A stretch of 64,000 bases of DNA. It comes from Melanocharis versteri. Its lineage: Eukaryota > Chordata > Aves > Passeriformes > Melanocharitidae. The DNA is taken from NCBI GenBank assembly GCA_013397845.1, contig VZTG01000482.1:248001-312000 (forward strand). Direction: 5' to 3'. The notes below the pieces were generated by a model that saw only the letters and a program-made list of their open reading frames with translations, was not told the origin of the DNA and made no database searches. The position numbers and the translations under genes were made by a program. This document shows positions 12,401-27,400 of this stretch, piece after piece. How positions within the stretch are numbered: position 1 is the stretch's first letter; the number at the start of each line of letters is the position of its first letter.

Positions 12401-15400
12401 TAAGTCAGGACATGGGATTTGTTACTGCTTCCCAAGACAGAACTGTTACTGTGAGAAAGATGATATCAAAGGTAAGTCTACCTGCTGTTCTCATTGTAAC
12501 CTTTTTCTCTGTATATATCATAAATATATAGAACAGTCTACACTTGTGGCTGTGTTAATAAGCAGTATCTTTGGTCAGAGGCTGCTAATGCAAAACTAGT
12601 GAAGAATCTTTGGTCAGAGGCTGCTAATGCAAAACTAGTGAAGAACTGGAACCTTGAGAGCCAGTGTGGAGCCTGAAAATTTCCAGGGTGGGTTATTTAT
12701 AGCCTTGGCTAAGGGTTCTTTTTTATTCATTATTACTTGACAAACAAGTCGGTCATCCTTTGATTTCCAGCAGCATTTGCATTTCAGTGAGACTTACCTG
12801 ATATTTGCAGAGGCAGCTAGGAGAATTAGAATAATGATTTCTATTACTTTCAAGTAATTCCAGCTTCCTGATAATTTCTGAAAAATCTCAGCTTCAAAAT
12901 GTCAGAGATAACCAGCACCCATGGTGTTTAGGAGGAGGAGTGCATTACTTTTTTCATTGACCTTTGTTTAAACAGAAGAGCTTTGTGCAGTTTTTTGAAA
13001 CAGATAATGGATATTTTAAATTGTTTTTATTTCGGCTAATAATAAACATAGCATGAAATAGTTTGCATCTTTAAAACTGAATTATTATGCAGAAGTAAGA
13101 GGCCACAAGGGAAGTTCTAAGAAGCTCTTCTTGGTCCACAGAGCAACTGTGTGACGAGGTGTGCAAGACTGTGATCACAGGGGCAGTGGTGCTGTGCTTT
13201 GTCATCTCTGTGCTGGTTTCTTACTATTGCATCCACCGTTACCACAAGAACTCCCCGAAGCCGCCCATCGCCTCCGCGGAAATGACGTTCCGGCGCCCGG
13301 TGCAGTCCTACCCCATCAGCTATTCTTCCAGCAATGTGCGCCGGCCTTCCCTGGATTCCATGGAGAACCAGGTGTCTGTAGACACCTTTAAAATACCAGT
13401 AAGCCTGATGTCGTTCTGCATGCTCTCTTTTGATGTCAGCCTTGTTCATGCATGCAGATGATGTTACAGAAATGCAGTCCGTTCGTGGAAGCACCCATTA
13501 CCTTCAAATAACAGCATTGGAAATCACGTGCACTGAAGATACTTCATGAGTAATTGGATAAACATTTTTAATTTGCTCTATGAGGCCAGTATCTTCTTCC
13601 TTTTTTGTTATGCTTTAATATATTGTAACATTTTTAGGTGTAATTTAAGCCAATGATTTTTGCTAATGTAACTGCGTTTGACAGTACTGTGGTTTTACTT
13701 TCAACGTTGTCCAGTTAAGTACTAACGATCAGCAGATTTGTACTCTCTGTGATGTGCCAAAGGCTAAGTTTAAAACGTAACGAAAAAATCCCTCCTGAGA
13801 TCTCTTCCTGATTTCTGATATACAGATTGTAGGTCTCAGTTGGTGAGGAAGTTTTACCCGCATTTAAGGACTTTTGCCCAGTCATGCTGTCATACCTTTA
13901 CTCTGTTTTTTCCTGCTTTGAATCACACACTGCCCAGGATTCCTGCCACATAGGGCGTTTTCGTGAACCAACGTGGTAGAGGAACACTGACACTTTACAT
14001 GGCAACATCAAATATATTTGAATGTTAGGTAGTGAGGTCCTCACAGACCTTGTGCTCTGTTTGCTTCGTTTTCTTCTCTGGTTTGTACATCTGTCATCAT
14101 TTTGCAACCTTAAGGCTTATTAGCACTAATTTTATAAGAGGGTGATTGCTGTCTCTGATCAATTCTTAAGGGAAAGCCTTATTCTGTGAGTAAAACTGAT
14201 TTACTTCTCCATAAAGGTCACATATTCATAGTTACTCTGAAAGCAAGCATTTATCCTGTATCACTTCGTTTCTCATTTGTACCCAGTTTCCCAGACCTGT
14301 AAATATAATCCATTATCCATAGAATACATGTACAGCCTCTTTTGAAGGAGTTGTTTTCAGGTAAGGGAAAATATGTTTGCAAAATACTTCAATATGCAGA
14401 AGCCTTTTTTATAAGAACGGACTGATACTGATAAAAAGAGCAACCAAACACTGCACACTGAAGTGCACCCATTCCTGAGGAATAGCCACTCCTTTCCTTG
14501 CTTCATCTTACAGGGTTACTTTTCTCTCCTGCAGGAAGATCCAAAGTGGGAATTCCCTCGGAAGAATCTAGTTCTGGGCAAGACTCTTGGAGAAGGAGAA
14601 TTTGGAAAGGTCGTCAAGGCAACAGCATTCCGACTCAAGGGAAGGGCTGGCTATACCACTGTGGCAGTGAAAATGTTAAAAGGTACCTTCCCATCTCAGC
14701 TTGAAATAATTTGCAAACTATTTGTGGTGAACTCTGAATGGATTTTAAGAGGGGCTAGTGTGAAAGCAAACGGTCAGCTAAAAAACCACCAATGTCACAG
14801 CCTCTATTTCTTCCAGCATTCTGATATATTCTGAAAGTCACAATCTGCAAATGTATGACTTTAGCAGCTAGCATCACATTGATCCAAGTAAGTAATTCTA
14901 AATCATGATGTGCAAGGAGCCTCTGTCTTAACACAGCGAATGTATTTAATTTTGTTTGGCATTGATGGAAATATTGCAAGGGTTTGTTAAAGCTTTCTGA
15001 TTTTTTCCTCTATCCAGTTTCCTTGGGCAAAGCTTTTTAAATAAACCGTGTTATAGTCATGTGAAGAGACAGAACAGACCTATCAAGTTACTCTTCTGAT
15101 TGAGAATTCTGTCTAGTTTTATACTTTCTGATCTGCTTTTCAATCGCTAGGAGCTCTGTCAAGTGGGTTGAATAACCCAATGTGGTCTCCTGCTGTCTTT
15201 AGTTTTCCCTAAGACTTTAAACCTGGGGGAAACGAAGTATGCCTAGATAATGTTAGGATGATAATATGACACCTTGCACTGAACCATTCACTGCTGCTTA
15301 TAAGTAAAAGCATGTCATTACAGGAAAATGTTACACTTCTCATTACCATTTCTGTTATATTCAAAGCACGTTTGCTGCTCCTCGAGAGGAAAGATGCTGC

Positions 15401-18400
15401 ATATCTCACCACTTTACCTAAGAAGTAAATGCATTAGGCAGTGCATGCCTTCACTGCAAGAGGTTCAGTGCACAATAGATCATACGGAGGAAGTCTAGGA
15501 ACTGAGATTTCTCAGAAGTGAAGATTAATTAACTATTACTTGTATACTCAAGTAATTACCTGTATGGTATCACTGTCAATACAACAGTTGCTATTTCATC
15601 TCATGTTTGTTTGTGCACTTGGTGACACTGCTTTTTCTAGCACATTTTCATCAACATTGTGACTGAGTTCAGATTCCAAGACATAGTGGTAAAAATGTTG
15701 CGTTTACTTGCAGATGGTTTGGCGTTCAGTTTTCCCTAGCTATTATGAAGGAAAGAATTGAGAGAATTGACAATGCGAAGGAGTAAACCTTTATTTTAAG
15801 CACCTTATTTTAATAAATTGATCTGACATTTACAGAAATACTTCAGGCTCTAATTAATCCCTCTGTAATGTAAATTAAATTGAAGGTAGTCACCTGAAAT
15901 TCTATTTTACAACTTGACTGTGGAGAACATCTGTCATTCTGCAAATATTTATGTGCTATTATTGGCTTAACTTTACTGTTCACACATGACAATCGAAGCA
16001 TAAGGACCGGTGCATGAGCTTTCAGTGACCTTTGCAATGCTGCCAGGAAGTACAAAGGACGCTTATTTTGGGTCAGGGCAACACCACTCATTCTTTCCCT
16101 GGGACAGATGCAAAGCAGGTCATTTGGTCATAACCAGTATGTTAATGGAGAATGCATAAAAGAGATCTCCTGCCTGAGTGGGTAGATGGGCACAATCTGG
16201 TTAAGAACAGACCAGGGCAGGACTCTCCCTACTGTGACAGCTTGGCATTAGATACTGTGGAGGGAGCAGGGAGCAATTAGCTGAGCCAAAATAGTCTTGG
16301 AGCTATGCATGGAGGTTTAAAGGAACAGATGGGTAATATTTTTCCGGCCCATTATTACCACTTTTCACATGTGAATTAAATTTGACCTCCTGCCTGATAT
16401 GAATGCCCTTTTTACAATAAAACTAAGGGGGAAAACACCAACTAATACATAAATACAGATTATTCACAGTTTGTTAAAACGAGGTGCATAAAGCTTTAGA
16501 GCTAAATGTCTCCATTTGAAGCAGACAGTTTTTTCAGCAGACAAACAGGCATGGTACATGGGGAACTTTGCTTTGTTCTGGCTTTTCGCATCACACAGCT
16601 CCAGAACTACAGAAATAGGACTTTTCTTACAGGCATTAAGTTGACATTCCTAATTTTTGTTTTACATAATTAGGTGGTTTTTTTAGTCTTTATCAGTAGT
16701 GAGAGACCAACTGATATTGTGCTCCCTTGGATAGAAGATTCTCTACTCTGAGCGCAGATTCAGTCTACAAGATAATACAAGGCAGAAACAAACACGTAGT
16801 TCTTATACAAACATGCAGTAGAACAGAATAACAGTTTTTATAAGCAGGGCGAACTGGTCACATGTGAATAGGCAAATAAATCCTTTGGTGCTCACAGCCT
16901 TTATGAAAGAAACGCACAGTACAGTACCAAAGAGCAGAAGCAAAACTTGTTTTTATTATCCTTAAATCAGGATGAACACATCCTTGTCAATGCCCAGTAA
17001 TGACACTGGAGGAACTATCCGGGCCTGTCAGTGTGTCAGAGAGATTAAGGATGAGGAAGAAGAAGGGTTATCTCTGACCTATGGTGTCGTTATAACCAGG
17101 GATCTCCTTCAAGCCCCAGTGCACTCATAGAGGAAGCTTGTCAGTCTGAAGAATTCCGCAAAAGGCCAAAACACTTGAAAGGCTAAGAAAGCCTCTAGAG
17201 GCCATATGTTGCCACATGATTCTCACTGACGTCAGTGAAGTCTGCATAGACGTCCCCCAGTAAAATCAGTCTGAACTGTACATTTAGCTTTCTGAACTCT
17301 AAATCTGGGTGTATGCTACAAGCATAAGACAGTAGATTAGTGTATTTTTACTCTGTTGGAAAATGTATTTAGGAGAAGGAGCAAGTCTTTTTTTGTTTGA
17401 TCAATGTGAGATCTTGGCTTTCATATGCATCTGAAGCTCTTATTGCACTGATTCACCCTAAGAAGTTGCTTTGTAACACTAGACAAGGTCTGTAATAATT
17501 TCATGGCATCTGTAAGACATTACAGACTCTGCTCCTGATTCTTGCCTGACCTCCTTGTTCCATAGTCATTTGTATCAGGGCAGAGCAATGCTTAGAGCAG
17601 GCTGCTACCAAGCCAGAGCAGCAGCAGTCACATTCACTGCTACCAAGCCAGAGCAGCAGCAGTCACATTCACTTGGTTCTGATGTGAATGACTGCAGGAC
17701 ACCGGAGGTGGGAAAATTTCTCTCCTGTGGGGAAGTAGGGAGTTTTCCAACCTCTTGCTAACTCTGGGAGAGAAGGTAGATGTCATATTTCAGATGGTAT
17801 GCAGAGAACTCTTGTGTGATGCTTTCCTAACCAAAACTGTGTGTTTGGTCACTTTCTGCAGAAAATGCTTCCCAGAGTGAGCTGCGAGATCTCCTGTCAG
17901 AGTTCAACCTTTTGAAACAAGTCAACCATCCTCATGTCATCAAACTTTATGGAGCCTGCAGTCAAGATGGTAAATACTAAAGGCTTGTTATTAAGATGAA
18001 ACCATCCAGAAAGGAAATAAAATGCAGTTCATTGATGGATTTCAACAACTGCTTAGTAATTGCTGAGCACCTTTTAAATTTGCTGTTGGCTGAAAAAAGG
18101 GGGATATATAAAAAACCCAGTACATGAAAGGAAAGGGAAATACTAATTCAGTGTAACTAAGCATTCTTCCTGTGGTTTTCTTCAGTGTACATTTTGATTC
18201 TGAAGCTATTTTAAATTAGCAGGTCTCCAATGAATTATCTTCCAATCAATATATATTTTTATATTACATTAATAATCTGTTTTCAAATATGGGTTATATT
18301 TCAGGTTTGAGTTTTCATTATTGTTGTTATTGTTTATACTGAAACAACATAAAAAGACAACTACAGACATATATAGACAAATATAGCTGGATAGTTAGAT

Positions 18401-21400
18401 TGATACTCAATTTTCCTCCACTGTCATAAAACTATTGTCTCCCTCTGGTTATGAAATGGTTTCTAAAAGCCACAGTCATCAACCTGTATATTTCAAGGGG
18501 AAAAATCTGCAGACACATATATTATAAATTGCCAATAAAGCAAATTTTGTTGTGGATAGGACTTGCTCATTGTAAATGAAGTGGGATGGCAACCTTCTCT
18601 TCCTTCCACATCTGCAGTTGTGCAGCCTAAAATCACAGCATGGACTCCGCAACCTCGGGCAAAGGCCTGCCTTCTTTGCCCGCCCAGTTCTGTTGCAGTT
18701 GTCACTTTTAGTTGTAGACAGAGAATGTAATTGAGGAGTGAGTCATCTCTGAGTCTTAGTAAGGTAATGAACCACTGGGGCGGGTTAGTTTTTTTCTTTT
18801 CAGTACAATGTATTTTTCATCCCAAAGGAAGTGAAATGTTTCTGAGTCACAGGCTTTTAATAAATATCAAGTTAATTCATTAGCGTATGAGGTGGGAGGG
18901 CTTTGATACAGCAGACAAATGTATTTAGCATTACAGCACTGAGTAGGTATTATTCATGTGGGTAATGGGGAGGAGAAATTAATGGATTGTAATGCCAGAA
19001 TGTTTCTAAGTGCTCTCAAAAGGCACCTCAAACACAGTGCTGGAATTGAGCAGATGATTTGAGCTCAGTATCACAAGCTCAAGAAGATTATTTTTATTTT
19101 AAAGTTTCTCTAAGTTAGGCTGTTTCACAGATCTTATTTGTAGGAAGGTTGTCTGTTTTTCTGGTCTCACATAATCTAGATGAGGGAAGATAGGCAAGAG
19201 CCAGCATTCTGCTTTGATTTAGCCTGAAACTCATTCTCTTTGCATAGAGGATCTAAGCTAAAAATACTCTTATTTCATGGCTGACTCAGTGCTTTTTACA
19301 TAAAGGGCAGAGGTGTCTGGAGCCTCTGACTGTTCAAAACAATGTGCTGATTAGAAGAGACTTGTTTGAAAAAAAAACCCTAAAATGGTTATCTATTGAT
19401 TGTTTACTGACCCGTGTGTTTATTTCAGGCCCACTGTATTTAATTGTGGAATACGCCAAATACGGCTCCTTGCGCAGTTTCCTCAGGGAAAGTCGAAAAG
19501 TTGGCCCGAGCTACGTGGGCAGTGATGGCAACAGGAATTCCAGTTATTTGGATAACCCTGATGAGAGAGCCTTAACGATGGGAGACCTGATATCGTTTGC
19601 CTGGCAGATATCCCGAGGGATGCAGTACCTTGCAGAGATGAAGGTAGGGCAGGGCCGTGGTGATCTCAGTGTGTGGTAGACGGGGAGCAGCTGCCTCCTC
19701 CACAAGAAGCATAAACACTGCTGTTGTTTCCTTCCAAAAGCTTGTGCATCGGGATTTAGCAGCCAGGAACGTGTTGGTGGCAGAAGGGCGTAAAATGAAG
19801 ATTTCTGATTTTGGCCTCTCACGTGATGTATACGAAGAAGATTCGTATGTAAAGAGGAGCAAGGTACAGTGCATATTAAAAGCAGTAGTGGAAATTATTG
19901 CCTAATCAAGAAAATTAATTCATACTCTGGGACTTGATCATGGATGAAAAGGATAATGGCTATTTTTATTAACATAAATTAATTATTTTAAGGAAATCAA
20001 AATGACAATGAAGCAACATTATGAGCTTAATAAGTGGGTTAGAAATACATATATATAAAAAATATGTATCATCTTTAAGTAACTATTACCTCTTCCACTC
20101 CTCATTTATCCAGTCCTTTCATTCCACTCCTTATTTCTCCAGTTCCTCATCAAACTACACGAAAACAAAAAACACCCATCTTTTTTCTTTCTCTCTTCCT
20201 ATTTGTAATTAAAAATATAAACTAAGAATACCAAAGAGTTGAAAAAGATGCAGACAATTTATATCAAGTTCCACACAACTTCCACAAGTCCGTCCTGGGC
20301 TAGACTGTGATGTTCGTGAACACAACTTCCCACTGACTTTGTCAAATGAGCAGTGGTGGTTCAGTTCCCCTCTGTGGCTTAATATGAAAGAGTTGCTGAC
20401 AGAATTTTTTTGCGTGGGAAAATTTTAAAACTTTTTGAGAAGATTTCCATAAATACTGTGAATTTTTAGTTTAGCTTTCCGTGCTTTTAGAGGCCAGTTT
20501 GTGTGAATGCTTCATAAGTCAAAACAAGTTGTGAAGAAAAAAGAACTTCAAGAAGACATAATCTTATGTAAAAGGGCATTGCCATGTTCATTTAGCTATC
20601 CTCTGATGGATGTGTTTTTACATTGATTTGTACCAGTTGCTCCTTATTTTAAGAGTAATGCATTTACATAAAGGCAGTTGGGCAGTTCAGTTTCATTTGG
20701 TGGGGCACGATGTACTGAGTGGATATTTGGTCTTTACTTCTGAGACACTCATCGCTTTAGTATTATTCAGAGCCTAACAAGCATCTGTCTGCTTGGATGG
20801 AAAAGAAGAATTTGAGGAGGAAGAAGAAGTTTCAAATCCTACTGAAATAGTTTTTGCATAGATATATATGAATTTCATGAGAATGAGAAGTAAGGCATAT
20901 GAATTCTAGTCACATTGTGAAGGTTATGAAACATCTTGGAAATTTTGCAAACCTAGATTTTCATGGATATTTGAGGTGCATTTCTCAGATCTTTTCAGTG
21001 AATTTTTGCCAGTGAAAAGTAGCAATTTGTAGATTCCATTTAGAAACTAGTAACCAAATATGACTGTCCAGGTTCAGTTCTGAAACCAAAGCTAGCTGTA
21101 ACATCCAGGTGCTTCCATTTATGCATCATCCCTGGTGTAAATGAGCTAGCTCTCCCTCTTTAATCATCATTCCTCATCATTTTTGATTTGCACCTTTTCA
21201 AAGTTTTTAAGAGAAGAGTTATCTGACTTAAACTGGTGACCACCTGCAAAAAGCCACACCAGCTTATTGCACATAATTAGATTGCTGAAGTGTGTGAAAA
21301 GACATGAAGGAGTTATTTTAAAAATGCTTACAGCTATTCTCCTCACTGTTTTTCTTACGAAATGCTAAATCATAAGTCCATTGACCGATGCTGTAGTATG

Positions 21401-24400
21401 GATAGACTGTGTTTTACCATATTGAAGATGAATACCTTGTTTTTTCACTTGGAAACTTAATTTTCTGACAATTACTGCTTTTTTACCTCCTAGGGTCGAA
21501 TCCCTGTGAAATGGATGGCCATAGAGTCCCTGTTTGACCATATCTACACAACACAAAGTGATGTGTAAGTGTAAATTTTTAAATACTTTCTGGTTTGTGT
21601 GCTTGTTTACAGAGCTGGGGGAGGAAGCACAGCAAGGTACATAGGAGCCAAAGCCATTACTCTTGCAGAGAAACATGAAGGAAGTCTGGATGGCACCATC
21701 AACTGGCAATGATACCTAAGATTTTTACTGTTGAATTTAATCTCAATAAAAGATTATGTGTTTATGTCCATAATTCCTGTTGAAATCAGCAAGGGTTGGA
21801 TCTGTTCATGTGACATGATTGACTTTGAATATATAGACACGAGTTAGTAGAGTTTGCTACAGATAATGGTCTTACCTGAACTTCTCAGTTCCGTTCGTCA
21901 CTTGTCTGTAACACTGAGTGGCAGGTGAGAGATGGAGTGGAAGAAAGGTACAGAAATTTAATGCCTGACCTCTCTCCTGTTGAAATCAACGACAGAACTC
22001 CAGTTGAATTTAATCCCACTCAGCTCAGTCCAGTTTCAGTGCCAAGATACGAGCTCATTTTTGTGATTAGGGAAACAGAGACTCTTGAGGTTGGATACGC
22101 TGGAATCTCCACCTGTGATGAAGAGGTGGCAAAGCAACCACATATAAGCTATTCCCATGTCTGATAAGCATGGAGCCAGGCAGAGGAGTGTTTGTAGACA
22201 TTTTTAATTCAGGATCAGATACTTTAATTTCTTTTGCTCTGGGGTGAATGATGCTTGCAACTAGTCAGCAGGCAGACACTAAAATTAGGGATTATTTATT
22301 TAGGAGAAAAGCCTCTAAAGGACTGGAAAAACAGCAGTACTTAGGCCTGATTTTCTGCTAGGTAGCATCTTGATACCTTCTACGTTTGCCTTGAAAGAGA
22401 ACATTTGACTAAAGTAATGTTTTTATTACACTCAAATGGAGTCAAACTCCAATTTGTGTGACATTGCACTTTGACGGGAAAAACACTTTGATAATAGCAG
22501 TATGTTGAAATATGCACCTTTAGATTTGTACTTCTAAAATTATTACCGTTCACTTTTTACTCTTCTCTCTGCAGATCAGAGCAGTTTTACTGAAATAAGA
22601 TATTTTGCATGCCTGGGAAATCCCTTACAAAATTATTTTCTAAAACGTTTTCCTTTACTTTGTTTCCATTGGAGGAAGAAAAGTAAAAATAGGGGTAATT
22701 CTTGAGAGAATGTCACTTTTATTTAGGTCAGCTTACAGGTTTTTCTGGGTCTCTTTTTATCCTCCTCAGAGCACCCATTGTGCTGGCTTGCTTCTCTAAA
22801 ATTACTTTTCCCAGAGAATTGTTAAAATTCTTTTAAAAACTTCTTAGCGTATTTTTAATTTCTTCATTTTCCTCAAAACAGTTTTGTCAGTATGGTTTGG
22901 GGCCAGAACAGATTGTGTTGTCATGTAACTGCCTCTTCTTTGCTGATTGATCATCGGGATCCAGTAGCATTCCTCCCATTCCATTTTCCTGATGGGCTGC
23001 TATTAAGTAAGCCCAGGAGCCTGTTTCTTGCCCATGGGATCCAACACCATGCAGATTGCCCAGCTGGCATCAAGCAGGCCAGCTGAGAGCCCTGGGCAAC
23101 ACAATGTGCTGGTGCTGTGCCGCTTCCCTGCTTCCCAGGGCTGGATTAGGATCTCCGTGCAGAGCTGTGCTGATGGCCCAGCTTTCCTGGCAGCGCCTCA
23201 GGAGCACAGCATTGTGCTGTGCAGGTCTGCACCCATGCAGTGCCAGAAAGGGTCCAGGTGTCTGCTGTGCTTACACAGTGCCTTTGACTCACTGCTGGCT
23301 CACCTTTGCTATGTCATTGTACGTGAAATAATCTAAGAGTGCTAAGTAGCAGCTCCTAATTTAGCCAGGTTCCTGCTGAGCAGAACCGAGACACACACAC
23401 AGAATTGCAGAGCAAATCCACTCCAGCACCAGATTCCATGATGGCATTTCAGCAGCAGCAGACTGATCAATGAAGTACTTCTTTTGCAGCATTGATTGAT
23501 ATTTTTCGATAATGGCACTCTCTGAAATACTATTTTATGGATATTCTTTGTTGTTTGTAGTGATGCAGTTATATTTTAGGTGAACATATTACTCAACAAC
23601 CATTCCAATATGCTATTTTCTGATATTCTGTATTTCTGTTTTCCACCCTCTTCCTTCTCAAGCTGTTCTGTGTAGTTAGTGGTTAGCAGAGCTTAATAGC
23701 AGTACCACTTGCCAGCATTTACAAAAACCCCATTTTTGCTTCAGAGGTCGATGACGTCAGTGGAAAGCTAACCTACTGTCTTCCTCTTCACATACTTTTC
23801 TTTCCTGGCTTTTGGTGATCATATTTTTATTCAGCAATAAACATAACAGTGGGAAATTCTTCATCTCTCATTTCTCCTCCCATAGTACTTCATTTGTATA
23901 ACAGTCTGAAAGTACTGCAGCATTCTACAGCATTCTATTCTAAGATGTTCACTTACAAAACAACTTCAATTAAGAAATTGTTCATCTGATCTCTCCTTCC
24001 ATATTCTGTAAAATTCCTCTTAGGCAGAAGTAGATTTTAAAAATAAAACCTGCCATGCTCCAAAGTTTTTTTGAATTCATCATGGATGGAATTATAACCT
24101 GATGGCAGAGCATAATTGACTTCAAAAAGGGTATGAGGAGAAATATTAATAAAGTATATGAAAATGCTATAAATATTCATAAGCTTTCAAGAATGTGCAG
24201 AGTGATTAAAAATTAATTCAGTGAATGGCATTAGGGAGAAGAATGGCAGCATACCACTTGGGACCATGTGAGAGTCGCTTTGCCTTCTCTGACCATTTGG
24301 AAAGTTTTATTGCTGTACTTCTGGGCTTACCGTTGTTCTTTAAGATGTGGGAAGCACAGGTGGAATGGAGTCAGACAGGAGGTGAGGTATTTGGCTAACA

Positions 24401-27400
24401 TTTTGAGATGGAATTTTCATAGGGAATTAGACACGGCTGTTTGGTTTGGCAGTAGGTGTCTAACACTTCCTAAAATTTTCTTAAAAATGGAGTTTACAGA
24501 GAAATTGCCCAAAGCTAGCATTTTTCCTAAATTGTATGCAATTTTGCTTCCAGATGCATCCCATTGAGCAGCCCCAGTGTTGGCTGGTTTCCTTCCTTTC
24601 GAACATCCAGATTTTGTCAGTTGTCAGTTGAGCAGATTCAAAGTGATTTGTCGCTTCTTTGTGTCTGAAAAAGCCTTTCACTAAGAAAAGAGAAACATTT
24701 TTGCCTCTTTTTTGCTGGCTTGCTCTCCAGAAAGGGACTAATTTGTCTAAATATTTCTAACCCATTGCGCAAGGTCTTTTTGTTTGAGCACAGCAGTAAA
24801 GTAGGTTTAAAAATTCACTGTTTCTTCTGTTCATTTCAGAAAATAGTTTCTTCTGTTCTGTGTGAAAGTTCATTTTAGGCATTTGGTATTTCCTCTTCTT
24901 TCGTTAACTCTAAGAAGAAAATTAAGTCCTGAATCACTGAAATGGCCCAATGGACCAACTGAAATCAAAGGTGTTACTTACGATTGAAATAAACACATCA
25001 TGGTCGAGACAGCGAACCAGTCCTGTGGTAACTGTGTAAATTTAATTTAGAGAGTTATTTCTGAATACAAGGGCTAGCTAGGGAGGTTAGACTGCTACAG
25101 GAGCACCATGCAGCAGAGGAGCAAGCCTTTGGGCTGGGCCACCAGAGGAAAGACTTTCTCTTGCAGCTGTCTAGAGAAGATGGACCTTCCCAGGATATAG
25201 TTAGCTTTTTCAATGGGTAAAGGAGGAGTGTGTTTTCTCTACTGTCTTGGCTACTAACCTTTTCAATGAGCAGTATTTGTGAGCAAGGATGGCCCTACTT
25301 GCATCTGTACAACCCCTCTAGCTTGACGTGTCTTGAATTTTGTCGGGTTCTAAAAATACTGAAGGAGATTCATTGTGCAAATGCCACTCCAAGCTCCTGA
25401 AACCTACCACTCTAAAGAAAAGCTCATTTTATCTTTTTCAGATGGTCATTTGGAGTTCTGCTATGGGAGATTGTTACTTTGGGAGGCAATCCTTACCCAG
25501 GTATTGCTCCTGAAAGACTCTTTAACCTCCTAAAAACAGGCTATAGAATGGAGAGACCAGAAAACTGCAGTGAAGAAATGTAAGTAACTCTTGATCTGAT
25601 TAGATTCATAAAACATTGCTTTAATAAATACACTTTGAAAAAAGGGTTTAAAGAAATACCTCATGAATACTATTCTGTGTCTCTTAGATTTATAGTCAAA
25701 ATATGTAGTGCTTTAAAGAATGTCCTGAAATTAGTGAACAGTAAAGAGGGGGGGGGGAAAATTGCCCACAGAATGCCGACAGCTATATCCAGACCATTTG
25801 TAGGGTATTGAATTACATGCTTGCCAAACAATTAAAAGAGTTCGTACATTCAAAACTTTTGAGGGTGGGGGAAGGAGGACAATTCCATAAAACACCGTGG
25901 TAGCTGAAATATTCAAGAAAATGTCTTAGTACTTCCTGCAAATGAGACAGATATTCCATCCACAGTCATTGTCTATTAGTTGTCTCAGCATTCCAGAGGA
26001 AAAAGAATACCTTGGCCCAGAAATCTACACCCTTGAAGATAAAAATTTTCTGTGACTTGATAAGCCCATGGGTTTGGAGACAGTTCATAATTTGTTGGCT
26101 GATTTATTAAAACACAGCCAGTGTGAAATATCTTCTGTCTGTGATCTTCCGTGGCAGTTGGAGATGAGGCATGATTTTATATTCAGCCTGCAAATTTGAT
26201 TGTAGTTGCGGTTTTTTTAAAGTTTCCAAGCTTTAATCACTGTGACCACTCTTTCGACTGATTTTCATTTGGAAGGATGCTTTGGCCACATCTGGGCTGA
26301 GAAAAAAAGGTTTAAATAAATAGCAGTATAAATAATCTTTTTTTTTAATGTACAGTGAAAAACATTAAGTACTTCCAAATTTGGGGGAGTGTAGAAGTTT
26401 ACTAGAATGATTGGCAAATATCATCTAAGAAATGCGTAATACTAATTTTTTCATTGTTTCATCTCAGTGGGGAATACTAATTCCTCAAACATGTCATGTC
26501 ATTGATAATTATTAGTTTAGGCAAGCTGACCACATCTGAGTTTCTGGGATTTTTTTTATTGAAGCTAAATCATGGTTTTCTGACTATTTTCAGATTTTCT
26601 TCTGTTTTACTCAGATATTTTTCTGACAGCCTGTGAAAGCCTACTTTAAGGACCATTTTTCTTAAATTGCATTCTCTTTTATACCCAGTCAAGTAAGAGA
26701 GAGGTCATGGATGAAGGCGTAAAATGCAAAGTGCTTTTCAATAGCTTCCTATGGTTCTCATAGCCCACTGTTTCCACCATTAGAGCACTTATGTGGACAG
26801 ATCACTCAGTCCTGAGAGCACCTGAGCTAGAAAAACAACATGAATGGCACAGGTTGAAGAGTTACACTTCCAGAACTTGCCAGTATCTGTCTGATAGTCG
26901 CTCAACTATAAAACTTTAATTCTGTTCCCTTTCCTTTCCACACTCTATGCTATAGAAGGCAGTTAAAGAGAGAATAAATATAGGTTTAATCAAAATAACA
27001 ATAATAGAAGGAATCAAAAGAACATTAGTTTCAGTCTTAGGCTAGGCTTCACTTTGAAGAAAAGTTTACAGAAACTTAAGAATTCGAACAAATGAAAAAC
27101 AAAATTCTGCTTTCTGGTGTAACAGCAGAGTTTTTCAGGTTGATACACAAATTTCTTTGGTGTCATATACAAAGTGAATTAGAAATCTGGCATGCTGCCT
27201 TGCACTCGAGGTGGTCCCTTGAGAAAGTGAAAATACAGAAAGAAACCTAAGACTGCAGTCCTTCAAGGACAGCGAAGTGCATCATCATTTAAACTCATGG
27301 AGACTCTTGCAAACAAAAGCCCATTGTTGTGTCAGCTGTTAATTCCAGGGAACATTTAACAGAACTCACAACAGACTTTGATGTACTTGTGGATGGCTTT

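Noticed and set aside
13399..13461. Open extension past the exon 11 donor
   Set aside because: It would give a kinase-less receptor by intron retention, but the added residues match nothing and the donor gtaagc is good, so it is treated as intron.
14683..14834. Open extension past the exon 12 donor
   Set aside because: No similarity to RET or other proteins; exon length and phase match human with splicing at 14682.
22890..23336. GC-richer segment with overlapping open frames in RET intron 16
   Set aside because: Multiple frames are open together and none has recognisable protein content or conserved splice sites.
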